Assembly (NCBI GenBank): GCA_032158125.1 | Contig: JASKOT010000005.1 | Span: 558,001-622,000 of the forward strand | Length of the DNA stretch: 64,000 bases | Direction of reading: 5' to 3' | DNA from: Papiliotrema nemorosa | Taxonomy: Eukaryota; Basidiomycota; Tremellomycetes; Tremellales; Rhynchogastremaceae | In this document: positions 12,141 through 23,665 of the stretch, in pieces | Layout of the letters: each line of letters opens with the position of its first letter | How positions within the stretch are numbered: the stretch's first letter is position 1 | Translations under genes and position numbers: made by a program | Notes under the pieces: model-generated | Databases searched by the model: none | Told to the model about the DNA's origin: nothing | The model's input: the letters and a program-made list of their open reading frames with translations, nothing else

Positions 12141-14365
12141 ATGACGTCAGCATTCGACGAGAGGATGTCGAGAGTCGAGATTTCAACGCCAACTCTATCG
12201 CTTGAATATGGGCAGCCATCGTCGAGAGAGAGAGATGCATCGAAGCGTCTTGGTATTCCTATACCCATCGAGATCCCTCGACGAACAGCTTTGACCATGG
12301 TGAACAAACCACTGAGCGGGGCAGTGGTGTCTGAGAACAAGCTCGCGTCGGAGATCGGAACGCGTATTCTCGAGCAAGGAGGCAACGCAGTAGACGCAGC
12401 GATCGCATCGGTGATCGCAGTTAACACTACCTCTCCATACCATTCTGACCTGGGAGGGGGTGGATTTGCCATTATAAGAAGTCCTAATGGCACATTCGAA
12501 TCACTCAACTTTAGGTCTTACGCCCCGGTACGACGTTATTTCTTGATTCCCGCTGATGCATTAGGACAAAGCTACGCCAGAATTCTACCAGAATGCGTCG
12601 ACACAACACGGTGGGACAGCAGTCGCTGTTCCTGGACAGATGAGAGGATTGGAATCGCTTCATGGGAGATACGGGAGATTACCATGGAAAACACTGTTCA
12701 AGGAGTGTATATCGCTTTCGGCAGAGGGTCAAGAGATGAAGGGGGATCTGCGTCATGTGAGATTGATCAGTCACTTAGACTCCGAGTCATCGGAGCTGAT
12801 CATAGTACATAATAGAGCAGCTCGAAGGCAAGACTAATAGGAAAGGAAGTTATATGGAAGATTCCGGCTATGACCCATTCTTCGACGAACAGGGTGAAGT
12901 GGTCGAATTGGGTACAGTTTACAAACGGTCGGCATATGCTCGGACACTGGAGTCGATAGCGAATAACGGGACGGACATTTTCTACGAAGGAGAGATCGCA
13001 GAAGGGATTGTGAAAGCCGTACAAGCTTCTGGGGGGCTCGTGACGATGGACGATCTGAAGAGTGAGCATTTTTGCGCGCTGGCTGTTGAGGGTGTGCATG
13101 TAGTCTGACGAGCAGATTATAGACCTAAATGGGAAGCGTCGATCAGCTCGACGTATAGAGACTACACGTTGCACACGGTGCCTGCCCCTGCTTCTGGATC
13201 AATATGGCTAAACACCATGGGCATATTGGACCAGTTCCCTGTCGAAGGACCGGGAACGATTACCGACATGCACCGGTTCACAGAGGCTTTACGGGTGAGT
13301 GTCCGCTCAAGTGGCAGATTGCGTGAAGTTGGGGGAGCTGAGTTGTAGCTGGCATACGGAACTCGAACCCAACTGGGTGATCCAGACTTTGTCTCCGGGC
13401 TCGATTCGGCACAACAAGAGTGGGCTTCGAAAGAGTACGCCAAGGAAAGGGCAAAGTTGATTGACGATGAGAAGACTTTTCCGCCAGATTACTATAAACC
13501 TCCAACGTCACTCGATTTCACGCTCTGGTGTTTAGACGCTGATTTGGCAGGCTGGACATCATGACGGATCACGGGACTTCCAACATCACTGCAGCGGATT
13601 CGGACGGGTTAACAGTGAGCATAACAACCACGGTCGGGATGAGTTTCGGTTCGAGAGTCATCACCGAACACGGGTTCGTGTTGAATGACACGATGGATGA
13701 TTTCTCGGTAGATGGAAGACCCAACTATACGGGTTACGAGCCCAGCATAGCCAACTTCAGTCAGTATGAGTTTCTACATACATGACATATAGCTGACTCG
13801 CAGTCGCGGGAAGAAAACGACCCATCAGTTCGAGCTGTCCTTATATCATCACCGACACTTCGGGTCGACCGATCTTGGCGGGAGGTGCAGCCGGCGGGAG
13901 TACCATCATTTCTGCCAATGTGACTGTCGCGAGAAACGTCTTGGATTACGGGATGACTGTTGGTAAGTAAAACTAAACTTGATGGCTCGATACGATCGAA
14001 AGACCATGCTGATGTCCTCAGCGGAAGCACAGCGAATGACGAGGCTGCATAATCAGGTCATGCCCAATGTGACCCGATTAGAACGAGCTTCCACCCATCA
14101 GGGTATAACGGTAGAACCATTGGATGACGGGCAAGTCAAAGGACTGGAAGCGAAAGGACACGAGATTGAGTGGAAAAACAGTGAGCGTCTCTCAATACTT
14201 TCAGAACGGAAAAGAAAAGACCCCTCGCTGACTTTCGCAGTCAGTCAAAGCACGACCACTTGTCTGAGGTTCACTTATGGAGGCGACGCGGTTGACTGGG
14301 AGGTAGCGGGGGAGCCGAGAAAGCACGATTCGGGAGGCAGCGTCTTCCACCCGGAACAGACATGA
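12141..14365 (+). CDS. Gamma-glutamyltransferase (glutathione hydrolase)
   Basis: Ntn-hydrolase that cleaves or transfers the gamma-glutamyl group of glutathione, linking it to sulfur and nitrogen recycling. About eight exons. The start MTSAFDERM is the first in-frame ATG. GAVVSENKLASEIG, EQGGNAVDAAIAS and YHSDLGGGGFAI form the large-subunit start; GGTAVAVPGQMRGLESLHGRYG and the APASGSIWLN block follow. The autoprocessing threonine is in DHGTSNITAAD, with the substrate loop in SSSCPYIITD and GGAAGGSTI. The C-terminus ends FHPEQT. Many GGTs have an N-terminal signal anchor, but I see none, and only 123 bp separate this start from the upstream stop, so a missed signal exon has little room. Introns include weak donors GTCACT (13509) and GTCAGT. 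The frame is intact. Confidence 0.9.
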
Positions 14366-14509
14366 GGATGTTCTGACCGTGTGGGTCGGGATTATAACCT
14401 GGAGACCTGGACATAGTGTATTGTACATGTCACACACTTTGTCTTCAATAGGGATATCAACAATTGACAAACCCAAGCCTGGGTGCAGCAGATGCGACAA
14501 GATCAATCA
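14366..14509. other. convergent intergenic
   Basis: 144 bp between the GGT stop and the kinase stop; it must hold both 3' UTRs. No obvious terminator structure. Confidence 0.5.
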
Positions 14510-16636
14510 TCAGCCCAATCTCTTGCGACTTCGACTTCGTCCTCCCCCTCTTGAACCAGGGACCAGCCCATCCCGGCCAACTCTACCCCTGAGTTCCAGG
14601 CCTTCTTCGTCGACGACTCCTAATCCTCCCCCATACTCTGAGAACCCACCTCCATTACCAAAGTCTGGTGTTTGATGATTTGACCTAGACCTTGATTGGT
14701 GTCGAGATGCAGTAGGAGAATGTCCGTCAATCTGCATAGATCTCGGCCCGGGTGATTCCGTTTCTCGACGCCTTGACCTACTCCTAGAGGTATTCGAGTG
14801 AAAGCCATCCATGTGTGGCGGAGCGGTGTTTGGGATCCGAGACGAGGAGGACGAGGGAGAAGCTCGAGAAAAGGTGAGCGTGTCTTGATGAGCTTTGGTC
14901 TGGGTCGATCTGCCTCGGGTGATGGCGATATTCTCGAGCCTGCTCAGGCTCTCCGCGGTGATATCTGGACTAAATCCAAATACCTGTCCGTTGCCGCTAG
15001 ACCGACTACGAGAGCCAGACACACTAGCAGACCGGGACCGAGATTCTGGTAAAGAAAACGGATCCGACGCGCGAGGCTCCCGAGAAACAGCTCGACGAGG
15101 GGTCCGAATGGGAACGGGCTGGATTTCGGCATGTCGAGGATCAAGTAGGTCATTCCGGTTTCTGCTTTCGGGTCGTCCTCTAGCCCTCGACCTGGACCGT
15201 GACCGAGTTTTGACTTCTCGCCAACCGATCACAGCATCACATTCTCGTATTCGCTTGATATCCCATCGAGAGTCGAGTCGCCCATCCAGACATCCCAGCA
15301 GACAATCTATCCATTCCTTGCCGACCCAAGTAGGCACCTCCCACTGTCCACGTAGAATCTTCATCTGCAATCGCGGATCAAATTGGTCTACAAAGGGTAG
15401 CCTGCCGACGAGCAGAGCATGAAGGATGATTCCCAAGGCCCAAATGTCTTGGCCAAGTGTAGGCTGCGTTGGAGGTGCTCGGAGGAGTTCCGGCGGCGCG
15501 TAGGGTAACGAAGCAGAAGGAAAGGGCTGAACGGGTAACGGATCGAATTGAGGGGAACGAGACTTCGATTTTGACCGAGATTTTGAAGCGTGAGGAGAGG
15601 GTTGTCGGGGTGCTCGAGGACCTTGAGCGGTAAGAGCCATAGGAGGTGGAACGGTGGCTGCTACCGGGGCATCGATCACTTGAGCCATGTAGAAATCCGC
15701 CACGACGACTTTGCCAGCCTGATCCACTAGAAAGTTGTCCAGTTTCAAATCACCATGCAATAATCCCCCTTTGAACCCCTCACATCCTTCGTGTAGTACC
15801 GCGACCGCGGCCACGACACCCGGGAACCATTTTGCGGCCGTTTTTTCTGATCCTCCTTCGCGCTTGAGCACGTCCAGGAGCGATCCACCGGGTAAATAAG
15901 GACTGATGAGGAAAGTCGCAAAGGGTGTGCGGTGTATATCAATCAGGGGTAAGAGTGAAGGGTGTCGAGGTAGGCTCTGCCAAGTCTTGATCTCTTCCTC
16001 GAATCTCTCCAGAGATCCAGATCGATCTGATAAATCATCCCTCTTGACAATCTTGCACGCAAACGTCTCTCCTGTAGAAACGTGCGTAGCCTTGCGAACA
16101 GTGGAAAAGCCTCCACGGCCCACAATCTTCCCCAAGGTGTAGTCCAACACTCTGGCACCCATGCTGTCCGGAGCGAGAGTAGGTACAGCTCGAAGAGAGT
16201 TTGAAGAGGAGAAGTGGGATAAGAATGCCGAAGCGGGTGAAAAGGCGCTGGAAGAAGCTTCAGAAGGGGTCGTCGGTGCACTAGGTACAGCGTCTGAGCC
16301 CATCGAAGGGGAAGTCGACAAGGAGATCATGTGATGGGCGAATAAGGGATGTCGAGAAGCCGGTGGAGGGGTAAAGGTAGCTGCTGATGGAGTCGGGGAA
16401 GACAAGTTTGATCCAGCAGCAGCGAAACTGGGCAAACCGGAAATGTCGCGTCGAGAAGCACCGCCGAATTGTCCTGGGACTTTCATGCTCCTTGCTCGAC
16501 GAACATCTGCACCTTCTTCCTCCTCGGAATGGAGGTCGGGCGTCCCATGATCGAGGCTTGTCGAACGGTGAATATTGTTCACTTGAGCGAAAAAGGAAGA
16601 AGCCGGAGTGGGTGTGTTTGAGGCCGCATGCAGCAT
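14510..16636 (-). CDS. Serine/threonine protein kinase with DFY and HGD catalytic motifs
   Basis: A single 708-residue open frame. Residues ~1-165 are Ser/Pro-rich. The kinase domain starts at YTLGKIVGRGGFSTV (glycine loop) with the VAIK lysine in FACKIVK. The catalytic loop reads HGDLKLDN instead of HRDLKxxN, and the metal-binding motif reads ADFYMAQ instead of DFG. The catalytic Asp, Asn and metal-binding Asp are kept, so activity is likely. A Pro/Ser/RS-rich insert follows, then an APE-like YAPPELLRAPP and the helix-F region QDIWALGIILHALLVGRLPF. The last ~250 residues are low-complexity with repeated SRSR dipeptides, like an RS domain. An AG directly upstream of the ATG suggests a 5' UTR intron. 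The substrate is unknown; the RS tail hints at nuclear speckle localisation (inference). Confidence 0.85.
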   Translation of the reverse strand: MLHAASNTPTPASSFFAQVNNIHRSTSLDHGTPDLHSEEEEGADVRRARSMKVPGQFGGASRRDISGLPSFAAAGSNLSSPTPSAATFTPPPASRHPLFAHHMISLSTSPSMGSDAVPSAPTTPSEASSSAFSPASAFLSHFSSSNSLRAVPTLAPDSMGARVLDYTLGKIVGRGGFSTVRKATHVSTGETFACKIVKRDDLSDRSGSLERFEEEIKTWQSLPRHPSLLPLIDIHRTPFATFLISPYLPGGSLLDVLKREGGSEKTAAKWFPGVVAAVAVLHEGCEGFKGGLLHGDLKLDNFLVDQAGKVVVADFYMAQVIDAPVAATVPPPMALTAQGPRAPRQPSPHASKSRSKSKSRSPQFDPLPVQPFPSASLPYAPPELLRAPPTQPTLGQDIWALGIILHALLVGRLPFVDQFDPRLQMKILRGQWEVPTWVGKEWIDCLLGCLDGRLDSRWDIKRIRECDAVIGWREVKTRSRSRSRARGRPESRNRNDLLDPRHAEIQPVPIRTPRRAVSREPRASDPFSLPESRSRSASVSGSRSRSSGNGQVFGFSPDITAESLSRLENIAITRGRSTQTKAHQDTLTFSRASPSSSSSRIPNTAPPHMDGFHSNTSRSRSRRRETESPGPRSMQIDGHSPTASRHQSRSRSNHQTPDFGNGGGFSEYGGGLGVVDEEGLELRGRVGRDGLVPGSRGGGRSRSRKRLG

Positions 16637-16986
16637 CCTGCACGATCAGTGGGGCTGTCTCTCGGGTGGGATACCTACGAATCGATGCTGCGCGCGTTTG
16701 TCAGGTGAGTAGACTAAATGATGAATAGGAGAATGTATACAGCAGTGGTGGATGTATAGGATGGTCAAAAACAATCAAGAAGAAGAAGAAGGGGGCAAAT
16801 GGGCCCAATCCGGGGCAACAGACGGAGATCCGTTCTCATCGGCAAATGTCGTTCGTGGGTGGGTTGGGGTGGCGAATCATTGTCTCATCTCTTTCGAGGA
16901 TCCTTTGTACGGCAAAACTCGTAGATCGTTGCATGATACATATGCAATCGTGACCTCATAGCAGATATAGTACAACACCTCTCCTC
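16637..16986. other. intergenic, kinase promoter side
   Basis: 350 bp between the kinase start and the stop of the BRCT/Myb gene. It contains a GAAGAAGAAGAAGG run (about 16780) and a probable 5' UTR intron of the kinase gene. Nothing else seen. Confidence 0.4.
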
Positions 16987-19900
16987 TTAATCACTGTCAT
17001 ACCCAGTCATGTCGACGAAGTCCTTCGCCTTGTCCACCGGGGGCGGTTCGACCTCGATCACACTGCTGTCGTCTGAATCTTGCGTTGCGACCGAGAGCTC
17101 CCGCTCTCCAGTACCTAGACTCGAGATCTCGTGTGCAAGTCGGTCAATCCTGCTCGAGTATCCACGGTAGTGTTCTGCGTATCCAGCAGCGGATCGCCTA
17201 GGGTACTGAATATCAGTTTCCAGTCGAAAGCTGCTTCGCAATCTCACCTTTTTGGCAAAGTCTTCCCAGTCTTTCAGGTGCGGTCGCGTATCCTCCGGTT
17301 CCCGAGAAACGATATACTTGGCCATGTTCTTTTCCTCCTCGTCGGTATATGCCCACATGCGTTTTCTGCTCTTTGGCGATTGTGCACTGGTAGAGCTTGA
17401 GTCGGCTGATCGTCGTCGTTTCATACCGGGGGCTTTATGATTCGGATTTGGTACAAAACCATCGAAGCGGCCAGATCTGCGTTTCCAATCGGTATAGTAC
17501 ATATTCCAGGTCCTAACGGTATATGTGCCGTGCTGCGCATTAGCATGATCCCCAGTATCGAGTGGAACCCGACTCACTGCGCTGACCAGCAAATTGCAAA
17601 GCTCCGGTATCGACATGCCGTTGTCCACCAGAGGGGAATATCGCTTGAAAATGTGACCAAGATCGTCGTTGCCAAGGTGCGCCGTGGATGCCACCGTTGG
17701 GCCCTGAGTGGGTGGCAAGGCAATGGGAGGAGGTTTGACAGGTGAGACGCGAAGAGACGCAGATTTCTGGCTTTTCCCAGATGCGGATGCTTCTCTAGTC
17801 TTGGTTGGAGACCTCGACGATGTCCGCTTGGGCACAAAAGGTGGTGGCTCGATCGGTATATTTGGCTTGGAAGGGTCCCACTTTGGTCCTTTCCCTTGGA
17901 ACCTCCCATCACCTAGGCGCCAATTCATGACGAGGTTAGCCCAATGCGAAGCAGCATACGTTCCATGCTGTCTTGGTCAGCGTTACGCCACGTGAACTGA
18001 GATGCTGCCCACCTCTGCCTGGAGGGTACCAGCTACTCGCGAGGGAGAATACGCGTCGATATCGGCTCGGTGAGAGTGCATGATACTGGCCAATTCTTCG
18101 TTTGTCTTTCGCGAGACCTTTCCGCGACCCGTCCATAGATCTTGCGGTTCGGTTGGGATGGCTGGCGGCGAAGTCGTGCTGCTAGTTGAGGGAGGTACTT
18201 CTCCTATTGACCCGTCTGCCACTAATGACTCTGGGGGTGGGTCTACTGGCTCGTCTACCTTTGCTGGCCATTTCCCGGATAGCCATTCGTGGTATAGCGC
18301 TTTCATACCGTCTTTGTCAAAGCCGGTGTTCTGAACATGAGCTCAGGCGTCAAACTTTCAGAACCGAGGACCCACCGTCTCCAGGAGACTGTTCAACTTC
18401 TTCGTCGAACCTTCTTGAGTTTTGGCAGCACAACCTTTAAAGAGCGCGACGAGTTCCGCGTCCGTGTGTTGACTGAACCCTTCTCTTCGTTGATATTCGT
18501 CATACCATCGCGCCCATAATGCCGCATCCTGAATCGATGTCTGATTTTCAGCACCGCCTCGAGTCCAGCCACTCGTTTCATACCTGAGATCGATAGCTCT
18601 CCAAGAAGGACTTTCGTGTCCGTCTGGAAGTGACGGCCAGCTCGTATGCGATACGCAGGACTCGTGACGTGTGCGGATCGAGGTCCTCCAGACTGGTCGG
18701 CGGATGTGGGATTCCAATACCTGTTGACCTGTCCTTCTGCGAATCCTGCGGCACTTCGGGCTGAGTTGGACCAGCTTCTCCGGATTCTTGTGCCGCAACC
18801 ATCTCGTCAGACGGATCTGCGCTCTGCGCCTGATCCTCATCTCCCGCATGATCGCCGAATCGACCCTCTTTTGCGCGGTACTGACGGACCAACTTGCTCC
18901 ACTTTTTGGATGAGTAGACGCCTCTCTGTTACTGTCAGCACATTGCATAATGACACCATGGATTCTCAGATGACTCACATTTCGCGCCAGAAAGACTCCT
19001 GCCTCTTGATCCGTACTATCCGCCAGAAGCGCCTTGTTGATCTCGAAAGTCTGCAAGATCTGCGCCAGCGGCAGACGCGCCTTCTTCGCAGCAGTCTGCG
19101 AGCCTTCCGCCTGGGAGTCTGGCAGCGGCCGTGCAAGAATCGGCTTGACATCTCGCATATCTGGAGCGCCTCCTGGTAGGTGAAAATCTGACTCTGGTAG
19201 ATGGCGATTCATTTCCAAGCTCTTCAATGCCCACTGCGCGAACAGGAACCATACACCTTGAGGAACGACCTCCCCCATAATTTGCCGCCAGTGGTCGCGG
19301 TCGACTGAACTGGACGTAGCGAAACCGTGTACCAGAACGTGTGTTGCCTCCGAGTAGTCTGCGACTATTTTACCTCCTGCCTTTTGGATCGAGCGTAGCA
19401 ATTGAGTACGATTTGGTCGCTTGGGGTCGACCAAAAATCGGAGGCCCGCGAAGAGGAGCGAAGGGTCCAGTGTGGAGTTCTGTGACTGGCTTAGATCGGT
19501 AGGGACCGCTGATTGAGTCTCGACGGGGGTCGAGACGTTCGGCGATGCGCGACGCTTGTTCGCCATCAGACCGGTGGAAGATGTCGGAGGATTTTGTGGC
19601 GCAGGCTGTTCTACATCGTTTCGCGGCATTTCACGGTGCTGGATCAAGTTAGACTCCCGACCCTCCACGGTTTCTACAGCTTTTTCGGGAACCGCGTCAC
19701 GCTGTAAAATGACTGAGTCAGTAATATCCGGCGGCGATCGTTCTGCAGTTGTAACGAGTGTGGTCTCCTCTGCCGTGTGCGTTGGCGGGAAAGAGAGTTG
19801 TGGAGTGGACCTTATTTGCTGCTCGAGTACGGGCTGAGGCCCAGGCGTAGATGAAGGGCGTTCAAGGTTCATATACTCGTCGCGTGTTTCGTTTTCTTGG

Positions 19901-21023
19901 GTGTTGTCCTGCGATGTAGACCAACGTGTTTCCTCGTGGTCTGGGTCAGCACCAAGAGCGATCGCCTGATCGACCTCGTCCATTTCTGTCTGGAAGCTTT
20001 GTCCACCGATGTCGTTCTCGTCATTCGGCGAGGGAGCATCGATTGCCAAGTCATTGTCCATTTTGGAGTGCGGTGCATCGATGGTATCATCTGGCGAGGC
20101 GTCTTGGTCATCATCGGCCCGCTGAGCTGGTCGATGGGATCCGGCATCCACTTGCAATCCCAACCCGGTTGGCGACGATGGTGAATCTCTCAATTGATCG
20201 GTGGGTTGCGGCACAGGAGAAGACGGATGGGACGATGAGCGCACTGGTGATGCAGATTTCGTTGGAGATGCACCTCTGAACGAGTCGGGCGTGAGCAGAA
20301 GGGGATCCGGCTTAGGAAGCGGAGGGACGAATCTCGGTACAGATGTAGGTGGACTGCCATCAGCTTACATCACACAAGGGCGCTGAGGATCCGAGTGAGA
20401 CGCAGATGATGCGGCATCGTATATGAAAGAGAGATTGTAGACTCACCCTCCCGCTCGGCAACCTGACCATCCTTGTCCCTCTCCCTATTCATCAGCACCC
20501 AATCTCACCTCAATCAGGTCTAGACTCACCAGAAATTCGCCCGCATCCAAGCAATGCTGTACCCACCACTCCTTAAGTAGGACCTTCTTCTTCCAAGGGT
20601 CCTCCATAGTCTCACCTCGCAAGGCTGCCTTTTCCCTCGCGCGGTAATACATATATTTTGCGTTTGGGCGAAGCCATTCGGGGTGGCAGTATGTGTTGAA
20701 GATGTGGACGCTTTTGGCGGAGAGGATAATGATTTGGGTGGTTTCTGACCAGTGATCATAGGAGATCATGGCTCCTTCGTCCTGTCTGTGAGCTGGACCT
20801 TGGGAGATTTACAAGGGATAGCTTGGTGTCCGAAAGCTAGGTACCTGGGTGAGGGCTAACTCACCTGAAGATCACGTAGGATTTTTGATCTGTTCCTCAG
20901 GTTCACATCGACCCAGACTTGCAGAGGCTTGTATGCTTCGGCATCGTAGAAGATGCCTTGTCCACCATTACGCTTGGAACGCCCACCGGTAGGACACACA
21001 AGACCCGAGGATAGACTGGTCAT
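16987..21023 (-). CDS. Two-BRCT, Myb-like DNA-binding protein (Rap1-like candidate)
   Basis: Long multi-exon gene assembled from MTSLSSGLVCPTGG (start 21023) to MTGYDSD. BRCT 1: WVDVNLRNRSKILRDLQ + DEGAMISYDHWSETTQIII + LKEWWVQHCLDAGEFL, intron between the first two parts. A long acidic Ser/Pro-rich region follows. BRCT 2: LFAGLRFLVDPKRPNRTQL, AGGKIVADYSEATHVLVHG and GVWFLFAQWALKSLEM. Downstream exons carry RNRGVYSSKKWSKLVRQYR, helical repeats around LWARWYDEYQRREGF and LYHEWLSGKWP, and a C-terminal Myb-like unit MWAYTDEEEKNMAKYI...DWEDFAKK + RRSAAGYAEHYRGYSSRID, again split by an intron. An open frame of 628 codons here reads through at least two introns, so its C-terminal ~130 residues are not the real protein. 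BRCT plus Myb recalls Rap1 telomere proteins; the assignment is a hypothesis. Nuclear. Confidence 0.6.
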
Positions 21024-21531
21024 AGCTTAGCTTCGACAACGCGACGGTCCAAGTCGATGATGCCGAGGTCTCGACGCTTTCTTGAGCCGCTGATCGCCTA
21101 CTTCATGACGGCTGGCTTCGCAACAAGCTGATAGTTGATTGATGCTGCGAGGTCCGTTTGTGATTTGTCGTAGGTGAGCGACCGCGAACACAAGGGCGCG
21201 TGATGAAATCTCGACGGACTTGTCCGGGATCTCCTCCCGGTCAACAGAAGGATACGCTTTTTGCCAACCCTCATGTGTCCCCTATGTCATGCATGAGGGG
21301 CCGCTAGGCAGTAAAGTTTCGTCCTATGTGCAATCAGCATCAAGTGCTCGTATACATGCGCGGTGTTGGACCTCTAGGGCATAAAAGGACGCCGGTGGCA
21401 AGACCGGCTGACTCGGCTCGTCCGGGGACGAAAGTTGCTTTAAACTCACTTTACATCATTATCGTTGAGTGTCGTTAGGTAGACCTCGGAAGGGAGCTGA
21501 GATTCGCTCAGCTAAGAGTCACAGCTGCAAC
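21024..21531. promoter_or_regulatory. divergent promoter region (BRCT/Myb gene and MAK10)
   Basis: 508 bp between divergent starts. A TATA-like ATAAAAGG (21381-21388) lies about 150 bp upstream of the MAK10 start. An in-frame GTG-initiated extension of MAK10 from 21469 is not used, as ATG 21532 fits better. Confidence 0.4.
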
Positions 21532-23658
21532 ATGGCCGAGGACCGAGTGACCGATATCACAGAATGGTTCAAAGCCCAATGTAGCGGTCAGTCATCTCCA
21601 TGTACGGCTTTCTGTCTCTTAAATACCAGAGCTGCCTTCGGGAAAGCTTGTCCAGCAGAATGGCATCGGGTTATTGGAGATCATGAACTCTCTCGAGGTG
21701 CATTCGACTCCTTCTCCGCTGTTCTCGAGCTGATGTCGCAGATGGGGGTGGTTCAAATGGATACTACATTGTCCGACAAGTCGACTCAGCTGTTTGACCC
21801 AGAGTTGCCCTTGGCTCCCTCGGACATCTGTTGGATCATGGATGAAATGACTAGACTCGAGGTAATGACCGCCTTCCGTTCATCCACTTCGTCTGATGAC
21901 AGTACGAATGGTGGACCGGGGGTACTCTTTGTCAGACCGTCTTCACTTGTCTGCTATTCCATCACATCGATTTACAGGGCCAAGAAACCGACGACTTGAA
22001 GGTCGCTCTCAAGGCATATGTCATAGCCTGCATCAAGTGCATCGATCTGGTATACTCTGAGCTGAGCCGTGGGAATGTGAAGGATGGGGAAGATTGTTGG
22101 TTGGATCATTATGGGTTGTCGGTCACTATGGAAGATCCAGTGGAAAACGTCTTGGAAATGCTGGAAAGCGCGTACGAGAGGCTTCGTCAGAGCTCAAAAA
22201 ATGACTCCGTGACGGAGATCCTCAAACGGATGGACGCTCGATTGGTGAGTATATCTCAATCCGAAACACCTGTTCGCTAACGATAAGCAAATCCTTGCAT
22301 TCTTGTGGAACCATCAAGGCGAGGTTCGTCTGTCGCATCTGCGAAGTGATATCAAACCTTCTCCGACTGCTTTGACATATTTCGACAACGTCGCTCCATT
22401 TCTGCGTCAATGTATGCCGCTCCCAAAGTGTACGCCAATCAGCCAAGAAGAAGCTCTGAAAGGGATGGAAGAGGTATTTCACGATCTCAGTCAATTGTAT
22501 CTTATGCAGGACGAGGTGGATTGGAGGGTGAGATGGTTTCTTTCGATGCAGATTCCATAAGCTGATGGCAGCTGGCTTTGTCTGCAAAAGCCTACCGAAA
22601 GGAGATGCTACCCATAGCTCGATCAATCTGCATGGTATGTGAACATGCGTCAGCTGGCGACACGCTTACGCCCAGTCAACAATCTCTCCACCGCGAGGGG
22701 AACGATCTGTGCTTGACCTCGCCCGCTTGACAGTCCAGTGGCTGAGCAGACATACCGGTCTTCCTTTCAATGTTCTAGACAGTGTGCGCGAAGCGATTCC
22801 AACGGCAGACCGCCGCCAATTTTCCATTTGGCAAGATTTGCTATCCGGCGTGAGTGCGCTCCACAATACTCCTCAACGAGACTGATCAGCAGTATTTGAT
22901 TCAAACCATCTCAATTCCTCTACTCAACCAACCCCGTCAACGTAGATCATACATGTCACTGTCTTTTGCTTGGTACGAACGAGCCGTGTTTGCCGAACGA
23001 CATGCCTCGGATCACCCAGCCTTCGACACGATATCCACTTGCCTTCATGCGGCACGACTCGACTGCCTGCTGGAAGGAGCATTATCAGGCTTCACCTCAG
23101 ACCTCATTTCGAAAAGGGAGGAACGGCTCGCTTGGTGGTGGATATATCAAGTCACCTCTGCTCGTATCGCACTACGGCTGCAGGAGTCATGGGAATCTAC
23201 CTGGGCCCGAGCCTGGAACCACATATCGGCGGGTATGCAGGCAGTGAGTGACGTGCTTTTTTTTCAGGATGACAGCTGAGTGGTAGATTTTGCCCTTTCG
23301 GTCAGTCACCAAGGAGGTCTTCAAGCTCCGATTCAAATGGGCTCTCAAAGTACCCAAGATCGAAGGCGAACCACTTTACCCTGCCCTGTCACCGTCTTAC
23401 GGAGAATGGGAAGCGTCCGAGCGGGCCTTTGAGGGCGCGAACGCGCAAAGATTACTCGCGGAGGCGAATATACCTCTCCAAGTTTTGAAGGAAAACCTTC
23501 AGAGTGCAAGCTGTGCGAGGGATTACCTGGTGCGTGAGATTGATGCATGTGAGATTAGAGTGCTGATGCTATGCTAGGTGGTCATTAAGGAGCTACAAGA
23601 AGATCTGTACAACGTGGATCCAAGCGGGGAACGGAGACGATGGCTGCCGGTCTCGTAA
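21532..23658 (+). CDS. MAK10: N-alpha-acetyltransferase C auxiliary subunit Mak10/Naa35
   Basis: Ribosome-anchoring subunit of NatC, which acetylates N-terminal Met before hydrophobic residues. Recognised by the N-terminal block ITEWFKAQ, SFSAVLELMSQM, FDPELPLAPSDICWIMDEMTRLE. An intron (21862-21902) then leads to EWWTGGTLCQTVFTCL, matching the family pattern EWHxG..LxQTxFTCLY. Next come LKAYVIACIKCIDLVYSELSRG and ED-rich segments, then LAFLWNHQG. The C-terminal half, over five more exons, is helical and weakly conserved (REERLAWWWIYQ, FKLRFKWALKVPK in alternative phase), ending RRRWLPVS at 23656-23658. The stop is only 7 bp from the convergent DUS2 stop, so the two mRNAs almost certainly overlap. 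Cytosolic. Confidence 0.87.
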
Positions 23659-23665
23659 AGCAGTG

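Noticed and set aside
18358..20244. Single 628-codon open frame as the complete BRCT gene
   Set aside because: Its C-terminal part runs through introns and loses the RGVYSSKKWSKLVRQYR and LWARWYDEYQ exons; the spliced model is better.
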